From contig NZ_CAJPVG010000006.1 of assembly GCF_905397375.1 (NCBI RefSeq), forward strand, positions 184,888 to 248,887: 64,000 nucleotides of DNA, read 5' to 3'. The translations under genes and the position numbers were made by a program. The DNA comes from Ralstonia mannitolilytica. GTDB taxonomy: Bacteria; Pseudomonadota; Gammaproteobacteria; Burkholderiales; Burkholderiaceae. The stretch's first letter is position 1, and the number at the start of each line of letters is the position of its first letter. The notes beneath the pieces were generated by a model that worked only from the letters and a program-made list of their open reading frames with translations, ran no database searches and was not told where the DNA came from. Positions 17,456-25,792 of this stretch are shown here, piece after piece.

Positions 17456-17489
17456 AAAAAGCCGCTTCTGCATCAACAGAAGCGGCTTT
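17456..17489 (-). terminator. Terminator of the tRNA-Leu transcript
   Basis: A perfect 13-bp stem (AAAGCCGCTTCTG / CAGAAGCGGCTTT) with a 6-nt loop is followed by a T run on the minus strand, 7 nt past the CCA end of the tRNA. Confidence 0.9.
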
Positions 17490-17495
17490 GGAATC

Positions 17496-17580
17496 TGGTG
17501 CCCGGGGTCGGACTCGAACCGACACGCCTTGCGGCGGGGGATTTTGAGTCCCCTGCGTCTACCTGTTTCACCACCCGGGC
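17496..17580 (-). tRNA. tRNA-Leu, anticodon CAA
   Basis: An 85-nt tRNA on the minus strand. Acceptor stem GCCCGGG pairs with CCCGGGC, followed by A and an encoded CCA (complement at 17496-17498). The anticodon stem GGGGA/TCCCC encloses loop CTCAAAA, giving anticodon CAA (decodes TTG). A long variable arm and the T-loop GGTTCGAGTCC are present, as expected for leucine tRNA. It is followed by its own terminator. Confidence 0.96.
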
Positions 17581-17654
17581 AGGTGCGAACGAGCCGGCAA
17601 TTATGCCAGAAGTTCGGCTCGCCCAACAAGGCAGGCGGGGCGACGGGCCGCGGC

Positions 17655-18539
17655 TCAGCCCGCCTTGTGCGCGTTCTGCAGTTCCAGCACGCGCAGCAAG
17701 GACGACGTATCGTCGTATCCCCAGCCGTTGGCCACCAGCGCGTTGAGCTGCGAGGCCACCAGCTCCATCGCCGGCATCTGCAGGCCCAGCTCGTGGGCGA
17801 TCTCGCGCACGAGGCCGAAGTCCTTGTCGTGCAGGCGCGCTTCGATGCCGGCGGCAAAGTTCCGCTCGGCCATCTTGGGGCCCATCATGTCGAGCATGCG
17901 GCTGCCGGCAAAGCCGGGCCGGATGGCGTCCAGCACGCGCGCGGGGTCGGTGCCTTGCTCGCGCGCAAACAGCATCGCTTCGGCAATGCCCTGGATGTTG
18001 ATGACCTGCACGATCTGGTTGCACGCCTTGGCAACCTGGCCCGACCCGGCCGCACCGATATAGGTGATGGTCGTGCCCAGCAGCTGAAGCAGCGGGCGCA
18101 CGCGCTCCAGCACCTCGGGCTTGCCGCCCACCATGATGGACAGCGTGGCCTTCTGCGCGCCCATCGTGCCGCCCGAGACGGGCGCATCCAGGAACTCCAG
18201 CCCCGCCGCTTCCAGTTCCGCCGCAATGCGCCGCGTAGCCACGGCGGAGATCGTGCTGTGGTCGATGCAGACCGCACCACGCGGTGCGCCGTGGATGACG
18301 CCGTACGGCCCCAGCAGCACGGCTTCGACGTCGGCGGTGGAGGTGACATTGGTGAAGATGACCTCCGCGTCGCGCGCGGCCTCGGCCGGCGTGGCGACCG
18401 GCTCCGCACCTAGGGTGCGGGCGTTGTCGGCCGCTTCCGGGCGGCGCACATAGGCACGCACGGTATGGCCGGCGGCGATCAGGTGCTGGACCATCGGCGT
18501 GCCCATGTTGCCGAGGCCGATGAAGGCGAGTCGTGTCAT
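17655..18539 (-). CDS. NAD(P)-dependent beta-hydroxyacid dehydrogenase (3-hydroxyisobutyrate/tartronate semialdehyde reductase family)
   Basis: Cytosolic oxidoreductase of 294 residues. The Rossmann motif LAFIGLGNMGTPM is at the N-terminus, the substrate-binding signature DAPVSGGTMGA is near residue 121, and the catalytic Lys lies in GSGQVAKACNQ near residue 171. It resembles 2-hydroxy-3-oxopropionate reductase (GlxR) and 3-hydroxyisobutyrate dehydrogenase, but the two cannot be separated by eye. No glyoxylate carboligase gene is adjacent. It lies 29 nt after the orphan Liv-type binding protein gene and probably shares its transcript. Confidence 0.88.
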   Translation of the reverse strand: MTRLAFIGLGNMGTPMVQHLIAAGHTVRAYVRRPEAADNARTLGAEPVATPAEAARDAEVIFTNVTSTADVEAVLLGPYGVIHGAPRGAVCIDHSTISAVATRRIAAELEAAGLEFLDAPVSGGTMGAQKATLSIMVGGKPEVLERVRPLLQLLGTTITYIGAAGSGQVAKACNQIVQVINIQGIAEAMLFAREQGTDPARVLDAIRPGFAGSRMLDMMGPKMAERNFAAGIEARLHDKDFGLVREIAHELGLQMPAMELVASQLNALVANGWGYDDTSSLLRVLELQNAHKAG

Positions 18540-18568
18540 GGCGAATCTCGAATCTGTGTTGCTCGGGT

Positions 18569-19750
18569 TTAACGCGGGCCGGCGTAGGCGAACCGGCCGT
18601 TCCTGATGATGCCCATCACGCGCGAGCGCTGGTCGAAGCCCTGGTGATCCTGTGCATTCAGGTTCAGCACGCCGTTGGGCACGGTCAGGTCTCGCGTGGT
18701 TTCCAGCGCGTCGCGCAGGGCGGCGCGAAAGGCCGGGGTGCCCGGCTGCGTGCCGGTCTTGAGCGCACGGGCGGTGGCATTGTCGAGCAACTGCCACGCG
18801 CCCCACGCATCGCCCGCAAACTGCGTGACGGTGTTGGGGCCGTACCTGGCCTCGTAGCGCTCGGCAAATTCCACCGCGACCTTGCGCACCGGATGGCTGG
18901 CTGGCAACTCGCGGGCGACGACGACCGGGCCGGTGGGGAACAGCGTGCCTTCCACGTCCTTGCCGCCCACTTTCAGGAATTCCGTGCTGGCGATGCCATG
19001 CGTCTGGTAGATCCGGCCCTTGTAGCCGCGCTCGACCAGGGTGCGCTCGGGCAGCGCGGCCGGCGTGCCCGAGCCCGCGATCAGGATGGCATCCGGCCGG
19101 GCGGCCATCAGCTTGAGCGCCTGCCCGGTGACGCTGGCGTCCGTGCGCGCAAAGCGCTCGTTGGCGACGACGTGCAGCTTGCGCACGTCGGCCAGCTTCG
19201 AGAACTCGCGCCACCAGCTCTCGCCATACGCGTCGGCAAAACCGATGAAGCCGACGGTACGCACGCCGGTATCCGCCATGTGCTGCGTGACGAGCGTCGC
19301 CATGTGCGAATCGTTCTGGGGCATCTTGAAGGCCCAGTGGCGCTTGGCGTCCTGCGGTTCGACGATGGAGGCGGAGGCGGCCAGCGCCACCATGGGCGTC
19401 TGCCCTTCGGCCACGGCGTCGAGCGAGGCGAGCGCCGTCGGCGCGATGGTCGGGCCGACGATCACATCGACCTTCTCTTCGGCGATCAGCTTGCGCACAT
19501 CGCGCACCGCCACCGAAGGGTCCGATGCATCGTCGAGGATGATGACCTGCGCGCGGTGGCCCCCGATCGTCGCGGGCCACATCTGCACGGTGTTCTTGCT
19601 CGGGATGCCGATGGCCGCGGCGGGTCCGGTGCTCGACAGCACCACGCCGACGCGGATATCGGCGTGGGCGGGCAGGGCGATGGCGGCAGCGCCGGCGAAC
19701 AGCGCGAGGCCGCATATACGGTCGAAGAGGCGGCGACGTCGGGTCGTCAT
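18569..19750 (-). CDS. Orphan ABC transporter substrate-binding protein (Liv/Leu-binding family)
   Basis: Periplasmic type-I binding protein of 393 residues with a Sec signal (basic start, hydrophobic core, cleavage around ALPAHA-DIRVG) and a Peripla_BP_6 fold (VGVVLSSTGPAAAIG, VIVGPTIAPTALA, GFIGFADAYGESW). No permease or ATPase genes accompany it, so it must work with components encoded elsewhere, perhaps the LivHMGF set at 2.7-6.3 kb. It sits 37 nt after cysB and 29 nt before the hydroxyacid dehydrogenase gene on the same strand. The ligand is unknown; a carboxylate or amide is as likely as an amino acid. Confidence 0.85.
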   Translation of the reverse strand: MTTRRRRLFDRICGLALFAGAAAIALPAHADIRVGVVLSSTGPAAAIGIPSKNTVQMWPATIGGHRAQVIILDDASDPSVAVRDVRKLIAEEKVDVIVGPTIAPTALASLDAVAEGQTPMVALAASASIVEPQDAKRHWAFKMPQNDSHMATLVTQHMADTGVRTVGFIGFADAYGESWWREFSKLADVRKLHVVANERFARTDASVTGQALKLMAARPDAILIAGSGTPAALPERTLVERGYKGRIYQTHGIASTEFLKVGGKDVEGTLFPTGPVVVARELPASHPVRKVAVEFAERYEARYGPNTVTQFAGDAWGAWQLLDNATARALKTGTQPGTPAFRAALRDALETTRDLTVPNGVLNLNAQDHQGFDQRSRVMGIIRNGRFAYAGPR

Positions 19751-19787
19751 GAGGTCTCCAGGCCTGTCAGGCGGAATTCGGGGCGAT

Positions 19788-20729
19788 TCAAAGCTCGTAC
19801 GCTTCGTGCTCGCCGGACATCAGCTGCTCGACCAGCTTGCGTGTGAGCGTCGGCGCGAACAGTTCGATGAATGTGTAGACGAAGCCACGCAGGTACGCCC
19901 CCTGCTTGATGCCCAGGTGGGTGACGTTGGTGCCGAACAGGTGCCCGGCCGGAATTGCGCGCAGGTTGCGGTCGCGCTCGGCATCGAACGCGACGCCGGC
20001 CACGATGCCCACACCCAGGCCGACTTCCACGTAGGTCTTGATCACATCCGCGTCGATGGCCTCGAGCACGATGTCCGGCTTCATCTGGCGCAGCTCGAAT
20101 GCGTGGTCGATCTTCGGACGGCCGGCAAAGTGCTGGTCGTACGTGATGATCGGATAGCCCTTCAAGTCGTCGAGCGTCAGGTTCGGGCGGGAGAGGAGCG
20201 GGTGGTCGGGCGGCGTCACCACCACGTGCTGCCACTGGTAGCCCGGGATCGAGATCAGGTCCTTGATCTGCGAAAGCCCTTCGGTGGCGATGGCCAGGTC
20301 GGCCTGGTCGTGCAGCACCATCTCGGCGATCTGCGCCGGCGTGCCCTGCTGAATGGACAGGCGCACCTTCGGGTACTTGCGCGTGAATTCGGCGATCGCC
20401 TTGGGCAGTGCGTAACGGGCCTGCGTGTGCGTGGTCGCGATGGTGAAGTTGCCCTGGTCCTGCGCGGCGTAGTCCTTGCCCACGCGCTTGAGGGTTTCGA
20501 CTTCCTCCAGTACCCGCTCGACGGAAGCGAGAATGCGTCGGCCGGGCTCCGTGAGACCCCGGATGCGCTTGCCGTGCCGCGTGAAGATATCGACACCCAG
20601 TTCCTCTTCCAGCTCGATGATGGCCTTGGAGACCCCGGGTTGTGATGTGTAGAGCGCTTTCGCCGCCTCGGTCAGGTTGAATTTCTGCCGGACGGCCTCG
20701 CGAACGAAGCGAAATTGATGAAGGTTCAT
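19788..20729 (-). CDS. cysB: CysB-type LysR regulator of sulfur assimilation
   Basis: LysR-family protein of 313 residues. The N-terminal helix-turn-helix (NLTEAAKALYTSQPGVSKAI) and the effector domain with TTHTQARYALP and DLAIATEGL are distinctive of CysB/Cbl. In known systems CysB activates cys genes when N-acetylserine signals cysteine shortage. Here it is transcribed away from the tauE-cysI-cysHDN operon across a 164-nt AT-rich region, the expected arrangement for its target. The start at 20729 gives the canonical MNLHQFRFVREAVR beginning. Confidence 0.95.
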   Translation of the reverse strand: MNLHQFRFVREAVRQKFNLTEAAKALYTSQPGVSKAIIELEEELGVDIFTRHGKRIRGLTEPGRRILASVERVLEEVETLKRVGKDYAAQDQGNFTIATTHTQARYALPKAIAEFTRKYPKVRLSIQQGTPAQIAEMVLHDQADLAIATEGLSQIKDLISIPGYQWQHVVVTPPDHPLLSRPNLTLDDLKGYPIITYDQHFAGRPKIDHAFELRQMKPDIVLEAIDADVIKTYVEVGLGVGIVAGVAFDAERDRNLRAIPAGHLFGTNVTHLGIKQGAYLRGFVYTFIELFAPTLTRKLVEQLMSGEHEAYEL

Positions 20730-20893
20730 GGCGCGCGATCGGATGCGAAGAAAAGCGAGCGATCAGAACGCTACTTATAACCCACGCCATATAAACAAAC
20801 AATTTTTTATTGGTTTGGGATATGAGGCCGCTTCATTACGATGCTCGAACTTCGTGATAACACGCCCACACTGTCCCTCGTGTCCCCCGCGCC
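20730..20893. promoter_or_regulatory. Divergent cysB / sulfate-assimilation promoter region
   Basis: The AT-rich centre around 20775-20820 (ATATAAACAAAC, AATTTTTTATTGG) is unlike the surrounding GC-rich DNA and is where CysB sites would be expected. A plus-strand promoter candidate is TTGGGA (20815-20820), 16 nt, TACGAT (20837-20842). The sites themselves are not defined by sequence alone. Confidence 0.5.
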
Positions 20894-21667
20894 ATGACGC
20901 TTGCTTATACGGTTTCCGGTCTGCTGGTCGGCCTGCTGGTCGGCCTGACGGGCGTGGGCGGCGGTTCGCTGATGACCCCGCTGCTGACGCTGATGTTCGG
21001 CTTTTCGCCGGCGACCGCCGTGGGCACCGATCTGGCATTCGCCTCGCTGACCAAGGGTGTCGGCACGATCGCGCACCGCAGCCATGGGCATGTCCGCTGG
21101 GACATCGTCAAGCGCCTGTGCCTCGGTAGCCTGCCGGCCGCGCTGATCACGGTGATCGTGCTGAAGAACGCGGGCAACCTCGATGCCGAGTGGATGCACG
21201 TGATCCGCGTGACGATCGGCGTGTCGGTCATCCTGACGGTGATCTCGCTGCTGTTCCGCCAGCGTGTGCTGGGCTGGCTCGCCCGCAACCCGCGCTATCG
21301 CCTGCAGGGCTCGACGCTGGCTGTGGCAACCATCATCGTCGGCGTGGTGCTCGGGGTGCTGGTGACGGTGTCGTCGATTGGCGCCGGCGCCGTCGGCGCG
21401 ACGCTCATCCTGATCCTGTATCCCGAATTGAAGAGCGCCGAGGTGGCCGGCACCGACATCGCCTACGCCGTGCCGCTGACCGCCGTGGCAGGCCTGGGCC
21501 ACATGTACCTCGGCACGATCGACTGGAACCTGCTGGCCTCGCTGCTGGTGGGCTCCATCCCCGGCATCTGGCTGGGGGCGCGCCTGTCCAGGAATCTGCC
21601 GGAACGTCTGGTGCGCGGCGCGCTTGCCGCCACGCTGACGGTCACGGCCATCAAGCTGGTGTCGTGA
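20894..21667 (+). CDS. TauE/SafE-family sulfite exporter
   Basis: Membrane protein of 257 residues with about eight hydrophobic helices in two repeats. Each begins with the family motif (GLTGVGGGSLMTPLL near residue 16; VSSIGAGAVGATLI near residue 157). Members export sulfite or organosulfonates. As first gene of the sulfate-assimilation operon it most likely removes excess toxic sulfite made by CysH before CysI reduces it. Its TGA stop overlaps by one base the ATG of the Cys-codon leader ORF at 21667. Confidence 0.88.
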   Translation: MTLAYTVSGLLVGLLVGLTGVGGGSLMTPLLTLMFGFSPATAVGTDLAFASLTKGVGTIAHRSHGHVRWDIVKRLCLGSLPAALITVIVLKNAGNLDAEWMHVIRVTIGVSVILTVISLLFRQRVLGWLARNPRYRLQGSTLAVATIIVGVVLGVLVTVSSIGAGAVGATLILILYPELKSAEVAGTDIAYAVPLTAVAGLGHMYLGTIDWNLLASLLVGSIPGIWLGARLSRNLPERLVRGALAATLTVTAIKLVS

Positions 21668-21714
21668 TGCGCAACGTCATGCCGACCCTGCTTGTGTGTT
21701 GCTGCTGTCGTTGA
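21667..21714 (+). CDS. Putative cysteine leader peptide upstream of cysI
   Basis: Fifteen-residue ORF MRNVMPTLLVCCCCR followed by TGA. Codons 11-14 (21697-21708) are TGT TGC TGC TGT: four cysteines in a row, directly before the cysteine-biosynthesis genes. Its ATG overlaps the TGA of the exporter gene (TGATG), so terminating ribosomes can reinitiate on it. The Cys codons form part of the 5' arm of an 11-bp hairpin (21701-21728) whose loop begins at the leader stop codon. A ribosome waiting for charged tRNA-Cys would hold that hairpin open, while one that finishes quickly would not. This is the logic of attenuation, but the downstream switch (Rho, translation of cysI, or other) is not evident. 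The function is inferred from layout. Confidence 0.7.
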   Translation: MRNVMPTLLVCCCCR

Positions 21715-21728
21715 GCGACGGCAGCAGC
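21701..21728 (+). promoter_or_regulatory. Leader hairpin over the Cys codons, cysI 5' region
   Basis: GCTGCTGTCGT (21701-21711) pairs with ACGGCAGCAGC (21718-21728) over 11 bp with one G-U pair and loop TGAGCG. There is no U-tract, so it is not an intrinsic terminator. Further down are CCGGC-GCCA-GCCGG (21767-21780) just before the cysI ribosome site and a palindrome GACTGAACAGTC (21785-21796) touching the cysI ATG. Either could hide the ribosome site. Confidence 0.55.
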
Positions 21729-21796
21729 CACATCACGAAACGCTTTCCCCCAAATTGAATCGCACGCCGGCGCCAGCCGGAATGGACTGAACAGTC

Positions 21797-23467
21797 ATGT
21801 ACCAATACGACGCTTACGATCACCGCCTCGTCGCCGACCGCGTTGCGCAGTTCCGCGACCAGGTGCGCCGCCGTATTTCGGGCGAACTGACGGAAGAAGA
21901 GTTCCTGCCGCTGCGCCTGCAGAACGGCCTGTACTACCAGCGCCACGCCTACATGCTGCGCGTGGCGATCCCATACGGCCACCTGCGTGCCAACCAGCTG
22001 CGCATGCTCAGCCACATCGCCGCCGAGCACGACCGCGGCTACGGCCACTTCAGCACGCGCCAGAACATCCAGTACAACTGGATCGAGCTGGAACAGGTGC
22101 CCGACATCCTCGCCAAGCTGGCGTCGGTGGAAATGCACGCCATCCAGACCTCCGGCAACTGCGTGCGCAACATCACGACCGACCAGTTTGCGGGCGTTGC
22201 GCCGGATGAGTTCGTCGATCCGCGTCCGCTGGCGGAAATCCTGCGCCAGTGGTCGACGTTCCACCCGGAGTTTGCCTTCCTGCCGCGCAAGTTCAAGATC
22301 GCCATTTCGGCCACGCGCGAAGACCGCGCCGTGACCCAGCTGCACGACATCGGCGTGTATGTGTACGAAAAGAACGGCCAGACGCTGCTGCGCATCCTGG
22401 CCGGTGGCGGCATGGGCCGCACCCCGATCCTCGGCGCGATCATCAAGGAAGACCTGCCGTGGCAGCACATGCTGTCGTACATCGAGGCGGCCATCCGCGT
22501 GTACAACCGCTACGGCCGCCGCGACAACAAGTTCAAGGCGCGCATCAAGATCCTGGTCAAGGCCATCGGCGCCGAAGAATTCGCGCGCCAGGTGGAAGAG
22601 GAATGGCACGCCACGAAGGACGGCCCGTCGACCATCACGCAGGCCGAGTTCGACCGCGTGGCCAAGTTCTTCGCACCGCCCGCCTACGAGAAGCTGGCCG
22701 ACACCGACGCCGGCTACGAGAAGGCTCTGCTCGAGAACAAGGCGTTTGCGCGCTGGGTCAGCCGGAACGTGCATGCGCACCGCGTGCCCGGCTACGCAGC
22801 GGTGACGCTGTCGCTCAAGCCGGGCGTGGCGCAGCCGCCGGGCGATGCCACCGCCGAGCAGATGTCGCTGGTGGCGGATTGGTCCGAGCGCTTCGGCTTT
22901 GGGGAAGTGCGTGTCGCACACGAGCAGAACCTGATCCTGCCCGACGTGAAGAAGCGCGATCTGTTCGAGCTGTGGCAGCTGGCCAAGGCCAACGGCATGG
23001 CGACCGCCAACATCGGCCTGCTGACCGACATCATCGCGTGCCCGGGCGGCGATTTCTGCTCGCTGGCCAATGCCAAGTCGATCCCCATCGCGCAGGCCAT
23101 CCAGGCGCGCTTCGATGACCTCGATTACGTGTACGACCTGGGCGAGCTGTCGCTCAACATCTCGGGGTGCATGAACTCGTGCGGCCATCACCACGTCGGC
23201 AACATCGGCATTCTCGGTGTCGATAAGCACGACGAGGAGTGGTACCAGGTGTCGCTGGGCGGCGCGCAGGGCAACGATTCGGCGATCGGCAAGGTCATCG
23301 GCCCGTCGTTCAAGGCCGAGGAAATGCCCGACGTGATCGAACGCATCATCGACACCTTCGTGGCCCACCGCACGGACGACGAGCGGTTCATCGACACCTA
23401 TCACCGCATCGGGCTGACGCCGTTCAAGGAACGTGTCTATGCCCACAGCGACAAGCAGACTGCCTAA
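21797..23467 (+). CDS. cysI: Sulfite reductase hemoprotein (nitrite/sulfite reductase family)
   Basis: Six-electron reduction of sulfite to sulfide using siroheme coupled to a [4Fe-4S] cluster; 556 residues. Two ferredoxin-like repeats are visible. The cluster Cys motifs are CPGGDFCSLA (about residue 415) and GCMNSCGHHH (about 457), the latter providing the siroheme-bridging Cys. No flavoprotein subunit (cysJ) is in the operon, so electrons probably come from another donor; a DUF934 protein follows instead, as is common in beta-proteobacteria. The ATG at 21797 lies 82 nt after the Cys leader stop, with only a weak GGA (21784-21786) before it. Siroheme should come from CobA at the end of the operon. 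Confidence 0.94.
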   Translation: MYQYDAYDHRLVADRVAQFRDQVRRRISGELTEEEFLPLRLQNGLYYQRHAYMLRVAIPYGHLRANQLRMLSHIAAEHDRGYGHFSTRQNIQYNWIELEQVPDILAKLASVEMHAIQTSGNCVRNITTDQFAGVAPDEFVDPRPLAEILRQWSTFHPEFAFLPRKFKIAISATREDRAVTQLHDIGVYVYEKNGQTLLRILAGGGMGRTPILGAIIKEDLPWQHMLSYIEAAIRVYNRYGRRDNKFKARIKILVKAIGAEEFARQVEEEWHATKDGPSTITQAEFDRVAKFFAPPAYEKLADTDAGYEKALLENKAFARWVSRNVHAHRVPGYAAVTLSLKPGVAQPPGDATAEQMSLVADWSERFGFGEVRVAHEQNLILPDVKKRDLFELWQLAKANGMATANIGLLTDIIACPGGDFCSLANAKSIPIAQAIQARFDDLDYVYDLGELSLNISGCMNSCGHHHVGNIGILGVDKHDEEWYQVSLGGAQGNDSAIGKVIGPSFKAEEMPDVIERIIDTFVAHRTDDERFIDTYHRIGLTPFKERVYAHSDKQTA

Positions 23468-23483
23468 GCCCAGGGAAACGAAC

Positions 23484-24029
23484 ATGAGCAAGATCATCAA
23501 GCTGCAAAACGGTGCCCCGCAGATCGTGGCGGACGCGTGGACGGTGCTGCGCGCCCCCGAAGGCGGCGAGCTGACGCAAGCCGAAGTGGATGCCGCTTCG
23601 CACGCCATCGTGCCGCTGGCATTCTGGCAAGCCCATCGCGATGCGCTGCTCGGCCGCGCGCGTGCCGGCACGCTGGCGGTGTGGCTGGCGCCGGACGACG
23701 AGCCGTTCGCGCTGGAAGCCGACCTGCCGAACCTGTCGCTGGTGGCGGTCGATTTCCCGGTCTTCCGCGACGGCCGCGGCTACAGCACGGCGTTCCTGCT
23801 GCGCCAGCGCCTAGGCTTCACGCGTGAGCTGCGCGCCATCGGCGACGTGCTGCGCGACCAGCTCGACTTCATGCGCCGCTGCGGTTTCGACGCCTACGCC
23901 GTGCGCGCCGACAAGAGCATCGAGGATGCGCTGAACGGCTTCGGCGAGATCAGCGTGCGCTACCAGGGCGCCATCGACGACCCGCGCCCGCTGTTCCGCC
24001 GCGAGCGTGCCGTGCAGGAGGCCGCGTGA
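23484..24029 (+). CDS. DUF934 family protein of the sulfite reductase operon
   Basis: Small acidic protein of 181 residues. The C-terminal half LSLVAVDFPVFRDGRGYSTAFLLRQRLGFTRELRAIGDVLRDQL is the DUF934 core. Genes of this family lie next to cysI in many proteobacteria that lack cysJ, so a role in delivering electrons or assembling sulfite reductase is plausible but unproven; no redox cofactor motif is visible. GGGAAACGAAC precedes the ATG at 23484. Its stop overlaps the GTG start of cysH (GTGA). Confidence 0.85.
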   Translation: MSKIIKLQNGAPQIVADAWTVLRAPEGGELTQAEVDAASHAIVPLAFWQAHRDALLGRARAGTLAVWLAPDDEPFALEADLPNLSLVAVDFPVFRDGRGYSTAFLLRQRLGFTRELRAIGDVLRDQLDFMRRCGFDAYAVRADKSIEDALNGFGEISVRYQGAIDDPRPLFRRERAVQEAA

Positions 24030-24829
24030 GCGACGTTCAGGACGTGAGCGTGTCGGAAGTGCCGGTGTCCGCGATCGGGCGACCGGCGCTGTGGACGCGT
24101 CCTCCGTACACCGGCACGGCACAGGCGCTGGCGGCCAAGGAGGCCACGCTGTTCGCGCGCCTGGCTGAAATCGCCGGCAAGCACGGTGTGGCGAAGTTCG
24201 CCACGAGCCTGGCCGCCGAAGACATGGTCGTGACCGACGCCATCCTGCGCAGCCCCGAGGCGGTGCGTGCACACCTGCCGATCTTCACGCTGCAGACGGG
24301 CCGGCTGCATGCGGAAACGCTGGCAATGCTCGACCGCATCCGCGAGCACTACGGTCATGCGATCGAGCAATACGCACCGGACGCCCGCGCCGTCGAGGCC
24401 TACGTGCGCGACCACGGCCTGAACGCCTTCTACGACAGCATCGAGCTGCGCAAGGCCTGCTGCAACATCCGCAAGGTGGTGCCGCTGAACCGCGCGCTCA
24501 AAGATGCCGATGCATGGCTCACCGGCCAGCGCCGCGAGCAGGCCGTGACGCGTGCCGACCTGCCGTTTGCCGAAGACGACGACGCTCGCGGCATCGCCAA
24601 GTACAACCCGCTGTTCGACTGGACGGAGGCCGAGGTCTGGGCCTACCTCGAGCAGCACAACGTGCCCACCAATGCGCTGCACGACAAGGGCTACCCCAGC
24701 ATCGGCTGCGAGCCCTGCACGCGTGCGGTACGCGCCGGCGAAGACGTGCGCGCCGGCCGCTGGTGGTGGGAATCGCGCGACAGCAAGGAATGCGGTCTGC
24801 ATGCGACAAACCTGTCGCACAAAGCTTGA
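24026..24829 (+). CDS. cysH: Adenylylsulfate (APS) reductase CysH
   Basis: Reduces activated sulfate to sulfite with thioredoxin. The 267-residue product carries CC (KACCNIRK, about residue 143) and CxxC (GCEPC, about 230), the four-Cys set that binds a [4Fe-4S] cluster in APS-reducing enzymes, plus the catalytic Cys in KECGLH near the C-terminus. This indicates APS rather than PAPS as substrate and fits the lack of a cysC kinase gene in the operon. It starts with GTG in a 4-nt overlap with the preceding gene; the first 25 residues before RPALWTRPPYTG are variable. Confidence 0.94.
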   Translation: MSDVQDVSVSEVPVSAIGRPALWTRPPYTGTAQALAAKEATLFARLAEIAGKHGVAKFATSLAAEDMVVTDAILRSPEAVRAHLPIFTLQTGRLHAETLAMLDRIREHYGHAIEQYAPDARAVEAYVRDHGLNAFYDSIELRKACCNIRKVVPLNRALKDADAWLTGQRREQAVTRADLPFAEDDDARGIAKYNPLFDWTEAEVWAYLEQHNVPTNALHDKGYPSIGCEPCTRAVRAGEDVRAGRWWWESRDSKECGLHATNLSHKA

Positions 24830-24839
24830 GGAAATGAAG

Positions 24840-25790
24840 ATGGGAGTGATGAGCGAGATCCCCGGCACGGCGCTGACGCCTGTGCAGAACGACCACCTCG
24901 ACTGGCTCGAAGCCGAGTCGATCTACATCATCCGCGAAGTGGTGGCCGAGTGCCGCAACCCGGCACTGCTCTTCTCGGGCGGCAAGGATTCGATCGTCAT
25001 GCTGCACCTGGCGCTCAAGGCCTTCCGGCTGGGCGACCGCAAGATCGAACTGCCGTTTCCGCTGGTGCACATCGACACGGGTCACAACTACCCGGAAGTG
25101 ATCGCGTTCCGCGACCAGCGCGTGGCCGAGCTCGGCGCGCGCCTGGTGGTCGGCCATGTGGAGGATTCCATCAAGCGCGGCACCGTACGCCTGCGCAAGG
25201 AAACCGATTCGCGCAACGCCGCCCAGGCCGTCACGCTGCTCGAAACCATCGAAGCCCACGGCTTTGACGCCCTGATGGGCGGGGCCCGCCGCGACGAAGA
25301 GAAGGCCCGCGCCAAGGAGCGCATCTTCTCGTTCCGCGACGAGTTCGGCCAGTGGGACCCGAAGGCCCAGCGCCCTGAACTCTGGAGCCTGTACAACGCC
25401 CGCATGGCGCAGGGCGAACAGATGCGCGTGTTTCCGATTTCGAACTGGACGGAGCTCGACGTCTGGCAGTACATCGCCCGCGAGAACCTCGCCCTGCCGC
25501 CGATCTACTACGCGCACCAGCGTGAAGTCGTGCGCAAGAACGGCCTGCTGGTGCCGGTCACGCCGATTACGCCCAAGGCCGACGGCGATGTGAGCGAAGT
25601 CCTGTCGGTTCGCTTCCGCACGGTGGGCGACATCAGCTGCACGTGCCCGGTGGCGAGTACCGCCGCCACACCGGCCGAGATCATCGCCGAGACGGCCATC
25701 ACCGAGATCACCGAACGCGGTGCCACGCGCATGGACGACCAGACGAGCGAAGCCTCGATGGAAAAGCGCAAGAAGGAAGGGTATTTCTGA
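24840..25790 (+). CDS. cysD: Sulfate adenylyltransferase subunit 2 (CysD)
   Basis: Catalytic subunit of ATP sulfurylase, which makes APS from sulfate and ATP; 316 residues from the start chosen. The PP-loop SGGKDSIVMLHLALKAF is near residue 46. HIDTGHNYPEVIAFRD, the RRDEEKARAKERIFSFRDEFGQWDPK-type segment and SCTCPVAS are family hallmarks. GAGGAA (24828-24833) favours the ATG at 24840; ATGs at 24834 and 24849 are alternatives. It works as a heterodimer with CysN, whose gene begins 3 nt later. Confidence 0.95.
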   Translation: MGVMSEIPGTALTPVQNDHLDWLEAESIYIIREVVAECRNPALLFSGGKDSIVMLHLALKAFRLGDRKIELPFPLVHIDTGHNYPEVIAFRDQRVAELGARLVVGHVEDSIKRGTVRLRKETDSRNAAQAVTLLETIEAHGFDALMGGARRDEEKARAKERIFSFRDEFGQWDPKAQRPELWSLYNARMAQGEQMRVFPISNWTELDVWQYIARENLALPPIYYAHQREVVRKNGLLVPVTPITPKADGDVSEVLSVRFRTVGDISCTCPVASTAATPAEIIAETAITEITERGATRMDDQTSEASMEKRKKEGYF

Positions 25791-25792
25791 TC

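Noticed and set aside
15433..17580. Genomic island at tRNA-Leu
   Set aside because: No integrase, no repeat of the tRNA 3' end seen nearby, and flanking genes look native; only a single gained gene remains possible.
21677..23671. Long open frame antisense to cysI
   Set aside because: A shadow of codon bias: His/Arg/Val-rich, with no motif and no ribosome site.
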